This document shows, piece by piece, positions 1 through 4,916 of a stretch of DNA of 6,661 bases; positions within the stretch are counted from its first letter, which is position 1; every line of letters starts with the position of its first letter. The DNA lies in NCBI GenBank assembly GCA_021814355.1, contig JAKAIJ010000146.1, forward strand, positions 1 to 6,661. The letters run 5' to 3'. The stretch comes from Acidobacteriota bacterium. GTDB taxonomy: Bacteria > Acidobacteriota > UBA4820 > DSQY01. Below the pieces are notes generated by a model that saw nothing but the letters and a program-made list of their open reading frames with translations, ran no database searches and was not told the DNA's origin. Position numbers and translations under genes: made by a program.

Positions 1-172
1 CGACGAGAAGATGGTCCTCGGAAGGGCCTGGATCATCTGGTGGTCCTTCGAGGAGGGGGACTACGACTACATGAAGACGGCGCCGCACGACGTGGCGCGG
101 CGCCTGGGGAACAAGGTCCTGCACTTCTTCGACAAGACCCGATGGAGCCGCATCCTACGGCGTCCCCGGTGA
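1..172 (+). CDS. lepB: Signal peptidase I, C-terminal end (partial, 5' end outside window)
   Basis: Reading from base 2, an open frame of 56 codons runs to TGA at 170-172; its beginning lies before the window. The peptide contains V-L-G-R-A-W-I-I-W-W-S-F, which matches the segment near the C-terminus of type I signal peptidases (typically V-G-K-A-x-x-I-Y-W-S), where the chain follows the catalytic domain. The tail ends F-D-K-T-R-W-S-R-I-L-R, and an R-W-x-R basic/aromatic end of this kind is common in signal peptidases of deltaproteobacteria and related phyla. By family knowledge the enzyme is a membrane-anchored Ser/Lys protease that removes signal peptides from exported proteins. The catalytic serine and lysine are upstream and cannot be checked. 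The stop is followed after 19 bases by the DUF465 gene, so the two are probably co-transcribed. Confidence 0.75.
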   Translation, partial: DEKMVLGRAWIIWWSFEEGDYDYMKTAPHDVARRLGNKVLHFFDKTRWSRILRRPR

Positions 173-180
173 CGCCTACG

Positions 181-186
181 GGAGGA
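181..186 (+). promoter_or_regulatory. Ribosome binding site for the DUF465 gene
   Basis: GGAGGA lies 5 bases before the ATG at 192. It is a near-consensus Shine-Dalgarno site, and it favours this start over reading frames that begin further upstream. Confidence 0.7.
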
Positions 187-191
187 GACCG

Positions 192-440
192 ATGCAGTTG
201 TCCCAGCAGGTCCGGGAGTATCTGGCCAAGGTGGACGAGGAGTTCCGGCGCCTCTACGAGAAGCACCAGGAGTTCGACCGGGAGCTGAACGCCCTCTCCA
301 CGAAGGGATTCCTGAGCCCCGAGGAGGAACTGCACGTCGCCGAAGTAAAGAAGATGAAGCTCAGCATGAAGGACAGGATGCTCCTGATCGCCAAGAAGCA
401 CGCGAAGGACCTGGACAAGCTGAAGGGCGGCGGGCGCTGA
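192..440 (+). CDS. Small DUF465 (YdcH-like) coiled-coil protein
   Basis: This is an 82-residue, highly charged, almost entirely helical protein. Two helices are separated by a short turn around residues 36-43 (S-T-K-G-F-L-S-P). The pattern of F-x-x-L-x-x-x-H-x-x-x-D in the first helix (about residues 18-29) and V-K-K-M-K-L-S-M-K-D-R in the second (about 52-62) fits the DUF465 family, whose second helix typically reads L-K-K-x-K-L-x-x-K-D. Family members are usually 60-80 residues long, so the length is normal. They are cytoplasmic helical-hairpin proteins with no settled biochemical role, so no function is assigned. The start is supported by GGAGGA 5 bases upstream. The gene sits 19 bases after lepB and 34 bases before the Fis-type gene, consistent with an operon. 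Confidence 0.7.
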   Translation: MQLSQQVREYLAKVDEEFRRLYEKHQEFDRELNALSTKGFLSPEEELHVAEVKKMKLSMKDRMLLIAKKHAKDLDKLKGGGR

Positions 441-460
441 GGCGCGTGCCGCCGATACGG

Positions 461-465
461 GGAGG
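461..465 (+). promoter_or_regulatory. Ribosome binding site for the Fis-type gene
   Basis: GGAGG lies 9 bases before the GTG at 475. It supports a GTG start, since no in-frame ATG stands close to the site. The 34-base gap around it shows no hairpin terminator. Confidence 0.6.
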
Positions 466-474
466 ACCGGGCGC

Positions 475-735
475 GTGGAGAGGCTTCCGTTCGGGGATCC
501 CTTCCTCGAGAACCGTGACCTGAACGAGCACCTCCGGAGAGTGGTGGAGAAGCTGGTCTCCATGGGCATCGTTCTGCGCGAGGCCCAAGAGGAGGTAGAG
601 AAGCTCTACATCGAGCGCACGCTCCTCTCCTGCCAGGGGAACCGCAGCCGCGCCGCCCGGCGCCTCGGCATGCACCGCAACACCCTCAACGCCCGGATGG
701 ACAAGTACGGCCTGAACGGGGGCCACGGGCCGTGA
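475..735 (+). CDS. Short Fis-type helix-turn-helix DNA-binding protein
   Basis: An 86-residue protein starting with GTG. The C-terminal half (about residues 40-79) is a Fis/HTH_8 domain: a helix beginning E-V-E-K-L-Y-I-E-R-T-L-L, then G-N-R-S-R-A-A-R-R-L-G-M-H-R-N-T-L at 54-70, and a final K-Y-G-L. This is the domain that ends NtrC-type sigma-54 activators and that makes up Fis itself. The N-terminal 40 residues are charged and probably helical, which could provide dimerisation as in Fis. There is no receiver or AAA+ domain, so it is either a stand-alone nucleoid/regulatory protein or a remnant of a larger regulator. Its normal ribosome site and clean tight coupling argue for a functional gene. 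Its stop overlaps the thiL start by 4 bases (GTGA, 732-735). Targets cannot be read from the sequence. Confidence 0.75.
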   Translation: MERLPFGDPFLENRDLNEHLRRVVEKLVSMGIVLREAQEEVEKLYIERTLLSCQGNRSRAARRLGMHRNTLNARMDKYGLNGGHGP

Positions 736-1700
736 GCCCGGCCCGGCGCGACGAGGCCGCCTGGCTGCGCTTCATCCGAGACCTCTGGGGCGTCGCGGGC
801 CTCGCCCCGGGCCACGGCGACGACGCCGTCCTGCTTCCTCCCGCTCCCTACGCCCTCACCACGGACTTTCTCTCCGAGGGGTGCGACTTCGAGCGCGGCT
901 GGGGCCCCTGGGAGGCGGTGGGCCACAAGGCCCTCGCGGCGAATCTGTCGGACCTCGCCGCCTCGGGCGCCCGCCCGAACCGCTTCCTTCTGGACCTCGC
1001 GCTCCCCTGCGACCTGGAGGACGGCGAGGTGGAGCGTCTCCTGCGGGGACTGCACGCGCTCTCCGCCCGGGAGGGGGTCCTGCTCGCCGGCGGCGACCTG
1101 AGCGCCAGCCGGTCTGGGCTCTGCATCGCCATCACCGCGGTGGGGGTCCAGGACCGCCCGCCCCTCCTGCGGAGCGGGGGAAGGCCCGGGGACCTGCTCT
1201 ACGTCTCGGGGGCCCTCGGTGGCCCTCGCGAGGCCCTGCGCCGGTTCAAGGCGGGGGAGCGGCTGGACTCCTTTCCGCCGGAGGCGCCGGCCCCCGGGAC
1301 CGCAAGGGCGCTCCTGGACCGCTTCTTCCGGCCCCCGTCCCAGACGGCGCTGGGGCTCTTCCTCGCCGAGAGGGGCCTGTGCAGCGCCTGCCTCGACCTC
1401 TCGGACGGACTGGCGCGCGACCTGCCGCGGCTGTGCGAGGCCTCGTCCGTCGGCGCCGAAGTCGCCCTGGAGTCGCTTCCCCTTGAGACGCCTGGGCTCG
1501 ACCCCGCGCAGGCCCTTCTGGGGGGAGAGGAGCAGGTGCTCCTCCTCGCCGTCTCGGAGGAGAAGGCCGCCGCGCTCGTGGGGGCTCCGGGGACGCTGAC
1601 CCGGATCGGGCGCCTCACCCCTGGGGCGGAGCTCGTGTTGGTGCGGGGGGGGCGCCGGTCCGACTGGCCGTCGGGGGGGTTCGACCATTTCGCCCCGTGA
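732..1700 (+). CDS. thiL: Thiamine-monophosphate kinase ThiL
   Basis: A 322-residue protein, close to the usual 310-330 for ThiL, the cytoplasmic enzyme that phosphorylates thiamine monophosphate with ATP to give thiamine diphosphate. AIR-synthase-fold motifs appear in order: G-H-G-D-D-A-V at 27-33, T-T-D-F-L-S-E-G at 43-50, G-H-K-A-L-A-A-N-L-S-D-L-A-A-S-G-A at 64-80, G-G-D-L-S at 120-124, L-D-L-S-D-G-L at 221-227, and the typical C-terminal G-F-D-H-F at 316-320. The acidic residues at 30, 31, 45, 74, 122 and 225 match the Mg/ATP-binding positions known in the family. One variation is visible: the usual G-G-E-D-Y-E-L-L is G-G-E-E-Q-V-L-L at 264-271. The GTG start overlaps the previous stop, which implies translational coupling. 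No Shine-Dalgarno site is obvious. Two long G runs lie near the 3' end (1645-1652 and 1673-1679). Confidence 0.93.
   Translation: MSPARRDEAAWLRFIRDLWGVAGLAPGHGDDAVLLPPAPYALTTDFLSEGCDFERGWGPWEAVGHKALAANLSDLAASGARPNRFLLDLALPCDLEDGEVERLLRGLHALSAREGVLLAGGDLSASRSGLCIAITAVGVQDRPPLLRSGGRPGDLLYVSGALGGPREALRRFKAGERLDSFPPEAPAPGTARALLDRFFRPPSQTALGLFLAERGLCSACLDLSDGLARDLPRLCEASSVGAEVALESLPLETPGLDPAQALLGGEEQVLLLAVSEEKAAALVGAPGTLTRIGRLTPGAELVLVRGGRRSDWPSGGFDHFAP
1645..1652 (+). repeat. Homopolymer run of eight G inside thiL
   Basis: Eight consecutive G residues lie in the last 20 codons of thiL, upstream of the GFDHF C-terminus. Because that C-terminus is canonical, the reading frame shown is the correct one. 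Such runs are prone to slippage or base-calling error. Losing one G would shift thiL into the DUF2062 frame, which has no stop between here and base 1702. Confidence 0.6.
1673..1679 (+). repeat. Homopolymer run of seven G inside thiL
   Basis: A second G run lies 20 bases after the first, coding for the two glycines just before the final F-D-H-F of ThiL. It has the same slippage potential as the run at 1645-1652. Confidence 0.6.
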
Positions 1701-1701
1701 G

Positions 1702-2154
1702 GTGCTCCGGCGGCTCGTCGGGGCGCCGGGCACCCCGCTCCAGAAGGGTTGCGCCGCGGGGATGGGGATCGCCATCGGTCTCCTGCCCATCGCCCCCTTC
1801 CAGTCCCTGGCGGCCCTGGGGCTCGCCTTTCTCTTTCGGCTGAATCGGGCGACGGTCTACGCGGGCACCCTCGTCTGGCAGCCCTTCACCCTCCCCTTCA
1901 TCTTGGCGGCGGAGTACTGGGCGGGCTGCCGCCTGGTGGGCGACGGCGGCCGGACGGTGGACTTCCGCCACCTCTCCGGCTGGAGGCAGGTCTCCGAGGT
2001 GGTGGAGGCCGCTGCGCTTCCGGTTTTCGCGGGGGCGATCCTGCTGGCGCTGGCGTCGGGCCTTGCGGTGGGAGGGCTCACCTACCTCCTGGCGGCCCGG
2101 CGCGATAGACAGAAGGGCGCCTCGGCCGTCAAAGAGGATGGAGGGGCCCCGTGA
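1702..2154 (+). CDS. DUF2062 integral membrane protein
   Basis: A 150-residue protein with three hydrophobic stretches at about 18-45, 52-74 and 108-132, so it should be an inner-membrane protein. The DUF2062 pattern is visible: G-x-A-I-G-L-L-P-I-A-P-F-Q at 22-34, then L-A-x-L-F-R-L-N-R-A, then G-T-L-V-W-Q-P-F-T-L-P-F at 55-66, corresponding to the family's G-T-x-x-x-N-P-x-T-x-P. The biochemical role of DUF2062 proteins is not established; members are often small and sit beside unrelated housekeeping genes. The GTG start one base after the thiL stop (TGA 1698-1700) implies translation coupled to thiL, as no clear ribosome site precedes it. The frame stays open for some distance upstream inside thiL, but I see no better start codon there. 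The C-terminal 18 residues are charged and probably cytoplasmic. Confidence 0.8.
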   Translation: MLRRLVGAPGTPLQKGCAAGMGIAIGLLPIAPFQSLAALGLAFLFRLNRATVYAGTLVWQPFTLPFILAAEYWAGCRLVGDGGRTVDFRHLSGWRQVSEVVEAAALPVFAGAILLALASGLAVGGLTYLLAARRDRQKGASAVKEDGGAP

Positions 2155-2702
2155 ATCCCCCGGACCTGCGGAGCCTTCTGCACCGGGCCCGGAGGGGCGA
2201 CGACGAGGCCTTCGAAGCGCTCGTGCGGGCCACCCGGGACCCCCTCTTCGGCGCCGTGCGGCGCCTCGTGGGGCGGGACGCGGTGGCGGACGAGATCCTC
2301 CAGGAGGCTTACATGGCGCTCTGGGGACAGGGCGGCCCGGAGCCCGAGAATCCGGGCGGATGGCTCCGCCGGGTCTGCGTGAACCGCGCGCTGGACGCGG
2401 TGAGGCGCGAGGAGGGACGGCGCGCCGTGGACCCCGAGGCCGAAGAGGTTCGGGCGGCGGCTTCCCGGGAGCCCGGTCCCGAGGCGCTCTTTGCGGCTTC
2501 CGAGACGGAGGCGAGTCTGGCAACCGCGGTGGACGAGTTGCCACCCGGGGAGCGGGCGGCGTTGGTGCTCCGGGTGTTTGAGGGGCAGGAGTTCGAGGAG
2601 ATCGCGCGCCGGCTCGGCGTGAAGGCGAGCACAGTCCGGAACCAGGTGGCCTCCGCGCGCAGGCGGCTGGGGCGGCGGTTGGGCGAGGGAGGCGAGCGAT
2701 GA
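2151..2702 (+). CDS. ECF-family RNA polymerase sigma factor
   Basis: A 183-residue protein with the two-domain layout of group 4 (extracytoplasmic function) sigma factors. Region 2 covers about residues 8-86, including D-D-E-A-F-E-A-L-V, the A-D-E-I-L-Q-E-A-Y-M-A-L-W helix at 46-58 (family D-x-x-Q-E-x-F-x-x-x-W), and W-L-R-R-V-C-V-N-R-A-L-D at 71-82. A linker rich in Glu and Ala follows (about 86-125). Region 4 spans about 126-176, with D-E-L-P-P-G-E-R-A-A-L-V-L-R and a helix-turn-helix F-E-E-I-A-R-R-L-G-V-K-A-S-T-V at 148-162. By family knowledge it directs RNA polymerase to a small set of promoters, usually held inactive by a co-encoded anti-sigma factor. The start GTG overlaps the DUF2062 stop (2151-2154) and has GGAGG at 2140-2144. 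The stop overlaps the next gene by 4 bases. The target promoters are not visible here; the downstream secretion genes are plausible targets by position. Confidence 0.9.
   Translation: MNPPDLRSLLHRARRGDDEAFEALVRATRDPLFGAVRRLVGRDAVADEILQEAYMALWGQGGPEPENPGGWLRRVCVNRALDAVRREEGRRAVDPEAEEVRAAASREPGPEALFAASETEASLATAVDELPPGERAALVLRVFEGQEFEEIARRLGVKASTVRNQVASARRRLGRRLGEGGER
2687..2692 (+). promoter_or_regulatory. Ribosome binding site for the small membrane protein
   Basis: GGGAGG lies 6 bases before the ATG at 2699 and inside the end of the sigma-factor gene. It supports the 104-residue reading frame rather than the longer frame that starts at 2737. Confidence 0.6.
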
Positions 2703-3013
2703 CGGACCGGTCGTCGTGGGCCAGGGATGAGCGGGCGTGGGAGCCCTTCATGGAGGGGCTGCGAAAACGGGTGCGCCGGGAGCGCCGGCGGCGCGGGCTT
2801 CTGAAGGCGGGAGCCGCGGGGTCCGTCCTGCTTCTGGCGTGGCTTCTCGTGACCCTCTCCGTGGGGGAGGCCGGTCGGCGCGGCGTGGCGCCGGCCCTCC
2901 TGCTGTCGGCCCGAATCCCCTCCGGCGACGAGCCCCGCTTCGAGCCGGAGTCGGGCCTGGTGACCGAGTCCGCGGGCGGTGTCTTCGTGGTGCGGGAAGG
3001 GCGGGTGCCATGA
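2699..3013 (+). CDS. Small single-pass membrane protein, candidate anti-sigma factor
   Basis: A 104-residue protein of no family I recognise. The N-terminal 36 residues are very basic, with an R-K-R-V-R-R-E-R-R-R-R-G cluster at 22-33. A single membrane segment follows at about 37-55, and then a roughly 49-residue tail. By the positive-inside rule the N-terminus should be cytoplasmic and the tail periplasmic, which is the layout of membrane anti-sigma factors. Its position directly after an ECF sigma gene, joined by an ATGA overlap at 2699-2702, is the classic anti-sigma place. However, the N-terminal part lacks the H-x3-C-x2-C zinc motif of the common ZAS class and is short for a sigma-binding domain. 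The anti-sigma role is therefore an inference from context and topology. It could instead be a small accessory protein of the secretion system. The stop overlaps the next gene by 4 bases. Confidence 0.6.
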   Translation: MTDRSSWARDERAWEPFMEGLRKRVRRERRRRGLLKAGAAGSVLLLAWLLVTLSVGEAGRRGVAPALLLSARIPSGDEPRFEPESGLVTESAGGVFVVREGRVP

Positions 3014-3687
3014 GCGGCCTCTGGAGGCGTCTCGCGCCGTTGTCGCTGGCCGCGCCGCTGCTCCTCGCGGCGCAGACGGCGGTCATGGTCCAGGTGAAGC
3101 TCCAGCACCGGGAGGTGCGCTCGGTCCTGGGCAGGGTTCTCGAGGAGGTGGGCCCGGAGGGCCAAGTCACGGCGGACCGGGCTTCCAACGTTCTTATCGT
3201 CCGGGACACACCGGGACGGATCGAGGCCGTCCGGCGGCTCCTGGCCCGCCTGGACGTCCCTGCGCGGCGCTTCGCCCTCCAGGCGGAGCTCGGCCTCTAC
3301 GACCCGCCCAAGCGCACGGGCCTCCTGCGGGAGACCGCGGACACGGGCGACGCCACCTCCTGGCTGGGCAGCGCCGCGCCGAAGGCCTCCGCCGCGCTGG
3401 TCCTCGACCTCTGGGAGGGAAAACGGGCGGAGGGGGAGCTGCTGGCCGGCTATAGGCTGCGGGCGGCCGCGGAGGGGTTCGACCCCACGCGGCGGAGGCT
3501 CGCGCTCTCCGAACTCTCCCTCGGCCGGGGGACGGGCCCCGACGCCCGGACGCTCCTGCGGGGGAACGCCGTGCTGCCCGAGGGGGAGCCCACCGTCCTG
3601 GTCGCCTCGCCCCCCGGTGAGCCGATCTGCCGCCTGCGGCTGACGCCCACCCTCCTGCCCTCGCCCGAGGAGAAGGAGCTGCCCTGA
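3010..3687 (+). CDS. Exported protein with one secretin N1-like (NolW-type) domain, no secretin barrel
   Basis: A 225-residue protein. The ATG at 3010 overlaps the previous stop (ATGA), has GGAAGG at 2995-3000, and places a signal peptide at the start: W-R-R at 5-7, a hydrophobic core at 8-21 and a probable cut near A21-Q22. Residues about 25-82 resemble a secretin N1 (KH-like) domain: V-K-L-Q-H-R-E-V-R-S-V-L, then V-T-A-D-R-A-S-N-V-L-I-V-R-D-T at 53-67, then I-E-A-V-R-R-L-L-A-R-L-D at 71-82. In family terms this is the x-x-D-x-x-T-N-x-L-I-V-x-D signature that precedes the secretin channel. The remainder (about 88-225) looks beta-rich and ends L-R-L-T-P-T-L-L-P. It is too short for the secretin pore, and I recognise no domain in it. 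It is probably periplasmic and may act as a pilotin-like or adaptor partner of a secretin encoded elsewhere, or be a reduced secretin. The same frame is open upstream to 2737, but that stretch is Gly/Ala/Arg/Pro-rich shadow sequence, so it is excluded. The stop overlaps the gspF start by 1 base. Confidence 0.65.
   Translation: MSGLWRRLAPLSLAAPLLLAAQTAVMVQVKLQHREVRSVLGRVLEEVGPEGQVTADRASNVLIVRDTPGRIEAVRRLLARLDVPARRFALQAELGLYDPPKRTGLLRETADTGDATSWLGSAAPKASAALVLDLWEGKRAEGELLAGYRLRAAAEGFDPTRRRLALSELSLGRGTGPDARTLLRGNAVLPEGEPTVLVASPPGEPICRLRLTPTLLPSPEEKELP
3673..3678 (+). promoter_or_regulatory. Ribosome binding site for the GspF/PilC gene
   Basis: AAGGAG lies 8 bases before the ATG at 3687, inside the end of the preceding gene. 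Together with the TGATG junction it supports coupled translation. Confidence 0.6.
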
Positions 3688-4904
3688 TGGCGAAGTTCGA
3701 GTGCCGCCTCGGGACCTCGGGCGGCGACGTCCTCGTGCAGGAGATGGTGGCGTCCGACGCCCGCTCTCTGCGGGTTCAGCTCGAGGACAAGGGCTACTTC
3801 GTCTTCGCCATCCGCCCCAAGCGCGGATGGACGGAGCTCCTGTCGGGGCTGGCGCCGTCCCGCAAGAGGCTCGGCGCGCGCGATTTCGTCGTCTTCAACC
3901 AGGAGTTCGCGGCGCTCCTGAAAGCGGGCCTCCCCGTCCTGTCGGCCCTCGAGCTGCTCCTCTCCCGCAAGCGCAACACCTTCTTCGAGCGGGTGCTCGA
4001 GCAGGTGAAGGAGGAGGTCCGTGCGGGCGCCTCGCTCTCGGAGGCCTTCGCCAACCGGGGGGAGGTCTTCCCCCGGATCTATCCGGCCACCATCGCCTCG
4101 GGCGAGCGCAGCGGCGAGCTGGTGACGGTGATCCAGCGGTACCTCTTCTACCTGAAGACCTCCCAGGCCGTGCGCAAGAAGGTGGTCTCGGCGCTGATCT
4201 ACCCCGCGATCCTGATGGTCCTCTCGGCCCTCCTCATCACCCTGCTGATGACCTTCATCGTCCCCAAGTTCTCGGAGCTTTTCATGGGCTCAGGCTCCAC
4301 CCTGCCGCTGCTCACCCAGCTGGTCTTGGGGGTTTCCAAGGTATTCCAGTACGGGTGGCCCGTGATGCTCGCGGTGGCCGTGGGGGTCCCCGTGGCCTTC
4401 AAGGCGGGCACCGCGCGGCCCGAGGGAAGGCTCCTCGTGGACCGCTGGAGCCTGCGCCTGCCCTTCGCCGGGGTCAACATCGTCCGTTACAACATCGCCG
4501 CGTGGTCGCGGACGCTGGGAACCCTCGTCCAGGGAGGCATCCCCGTCGTCACGGCGCTCGACGTGGTGGCCGAGGCCATGAGCAACGAGTTTTTTCGCGT
4601 AGGCCTCCTCCAGGTGAAGCGCCAGGTCCTCGAGGGGCAGAGCCTATGGGCGAGCATCGAGAAGACCGGCGTCGGCACCCCCCTGGCGGTGGAAATGGTG
4701 GAAGTGGGGGAGTCCACCGGGGCGCTGGCCGAAATGCTCGAGCAGGTGAGCCGCTTCTACGACGACGAGCTCGTCACTGCCGTCGAGCGCTTCATCGCGC
4801 TGCTGGAGCCCATGCTCCTGGTCTTCATGGCGGTGGTGGTCGCGCTCATCGTCCTGTCCGTGTACATGCCGCTCTTCTCCATGTACAATCTCGTGAGCGG
4901 CTAG
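3687..4904 (+). CDS. gspF: Type II secretion / type IV pilus inner-membrane platform protein (GspF/PilC family)
   Basis: A 405-residue protein, the usual length for the family (about 400). By family knowledge it is the polytopic inner-membrane platform that couples the cytoplasmic GspE/PilB ATPase to pseudopilin assembly. An N-terminal domain of about 45 residues (ending V-F-A-I-R-P) is followed by two T2SSF repeats. Repeat one spans about 67-195 and includes F-A-A-L-L-K-A-G-L-P at 74-83, the hallmark G-E-R-S-G-E-L at 139-145, and R-K-K-V-V-S-A-L-I-Y-P at 163-173. Repeat two spans about 268-395, with L-V-Q-G-G-I-P-V-V and G-E-S-T-G-A-L at 341-347. Membrane segments are about 168-192, 223-240 and 376-394, and the chain ends P-L-F-S-M-Y-N. 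It lies 12 bases before the ATPase gene, its known partner. The sequence does not decide between T2SS GspF and T4P PilC; the symbol follows the commoner name. Confidence 0.92.
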   Translation: MAKFECRLGTSGGDVLVQEMVASDARSLRVQLEDKGYFVFAIRPKRGWTELLSGLAPSRKRLGARDFVVFNQEFAALLKAGLPVLSALELLLSRKRNTFFERVLEQVKEEVRAGASLSEAFANRGEVFPRIYPATIASGERSGELVTVIQRYLFYLKTSQAVRKKVVSALIYPAILMVLSALLITLLMTFIVPKFSELFMGSGSTLPLLTQLVLGVSKVFQYGWPVMLAVAVGVPVAFKAGTARPEGRLLVDRWSLRLPFAGVNIVRYNIAAWSRTLGTLVQGGIPVVTALDVVAEAMSNEFFRVGLLQVKRQVLEGQSLWASIEKTGVGTPLAVEMVEVGESTGALAEMLEQVSRFYDDELVTAVERFIALLEPMLLVFMAVVVALIVLSVYMPLFSMYNLVSG

Positions 4905-4911
4905 AGAAGGA
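4904..4911 (+). promoter_or_regulatory. Ribosome binding site for the GspE/PilB gene
   Basis: GAGAAGGA begins at the last base of the preceding stop and ends 5 bases before the ATG at 4917. The site fixes that start. Confidence 0.6.
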
Positions 4912-4916
4912 TCCCC

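Noticed and set aside
441..474. Possible terminator or promoter between the DUF465 and Fis-type genes
   Set aside because: This is the longest gap in the window, but it shows no GC hairpin followed by a T run and no convincing -35/-10 pair. It holds only the ribosome site.
606..1790. A 394-codon open frame on the - strand opposite thiL
   Set aside because: The composition is Arg/Gly/Pro/Glu-rich, and thiL on the + strand is unmistakable from end to end.
2737..3009. N-terminal extension of the N1-domain protein starting at 2737
   Set aside because: The extension is low-complexity Gly/Ala/Arg and lies over the small membrane protein gene. The start at 3010 gives a proper signal peptide, an ATGA overlap and a ribosome site.
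1615..3165. A 516-codon open frame on the - strand across DUF2062, the sigma factor and the membrane protein
   Set aside because: The product is dominated by Arg, Pro, Ala and Gly with no domain pattern, and it lies opposite several well-supported + strand genes.
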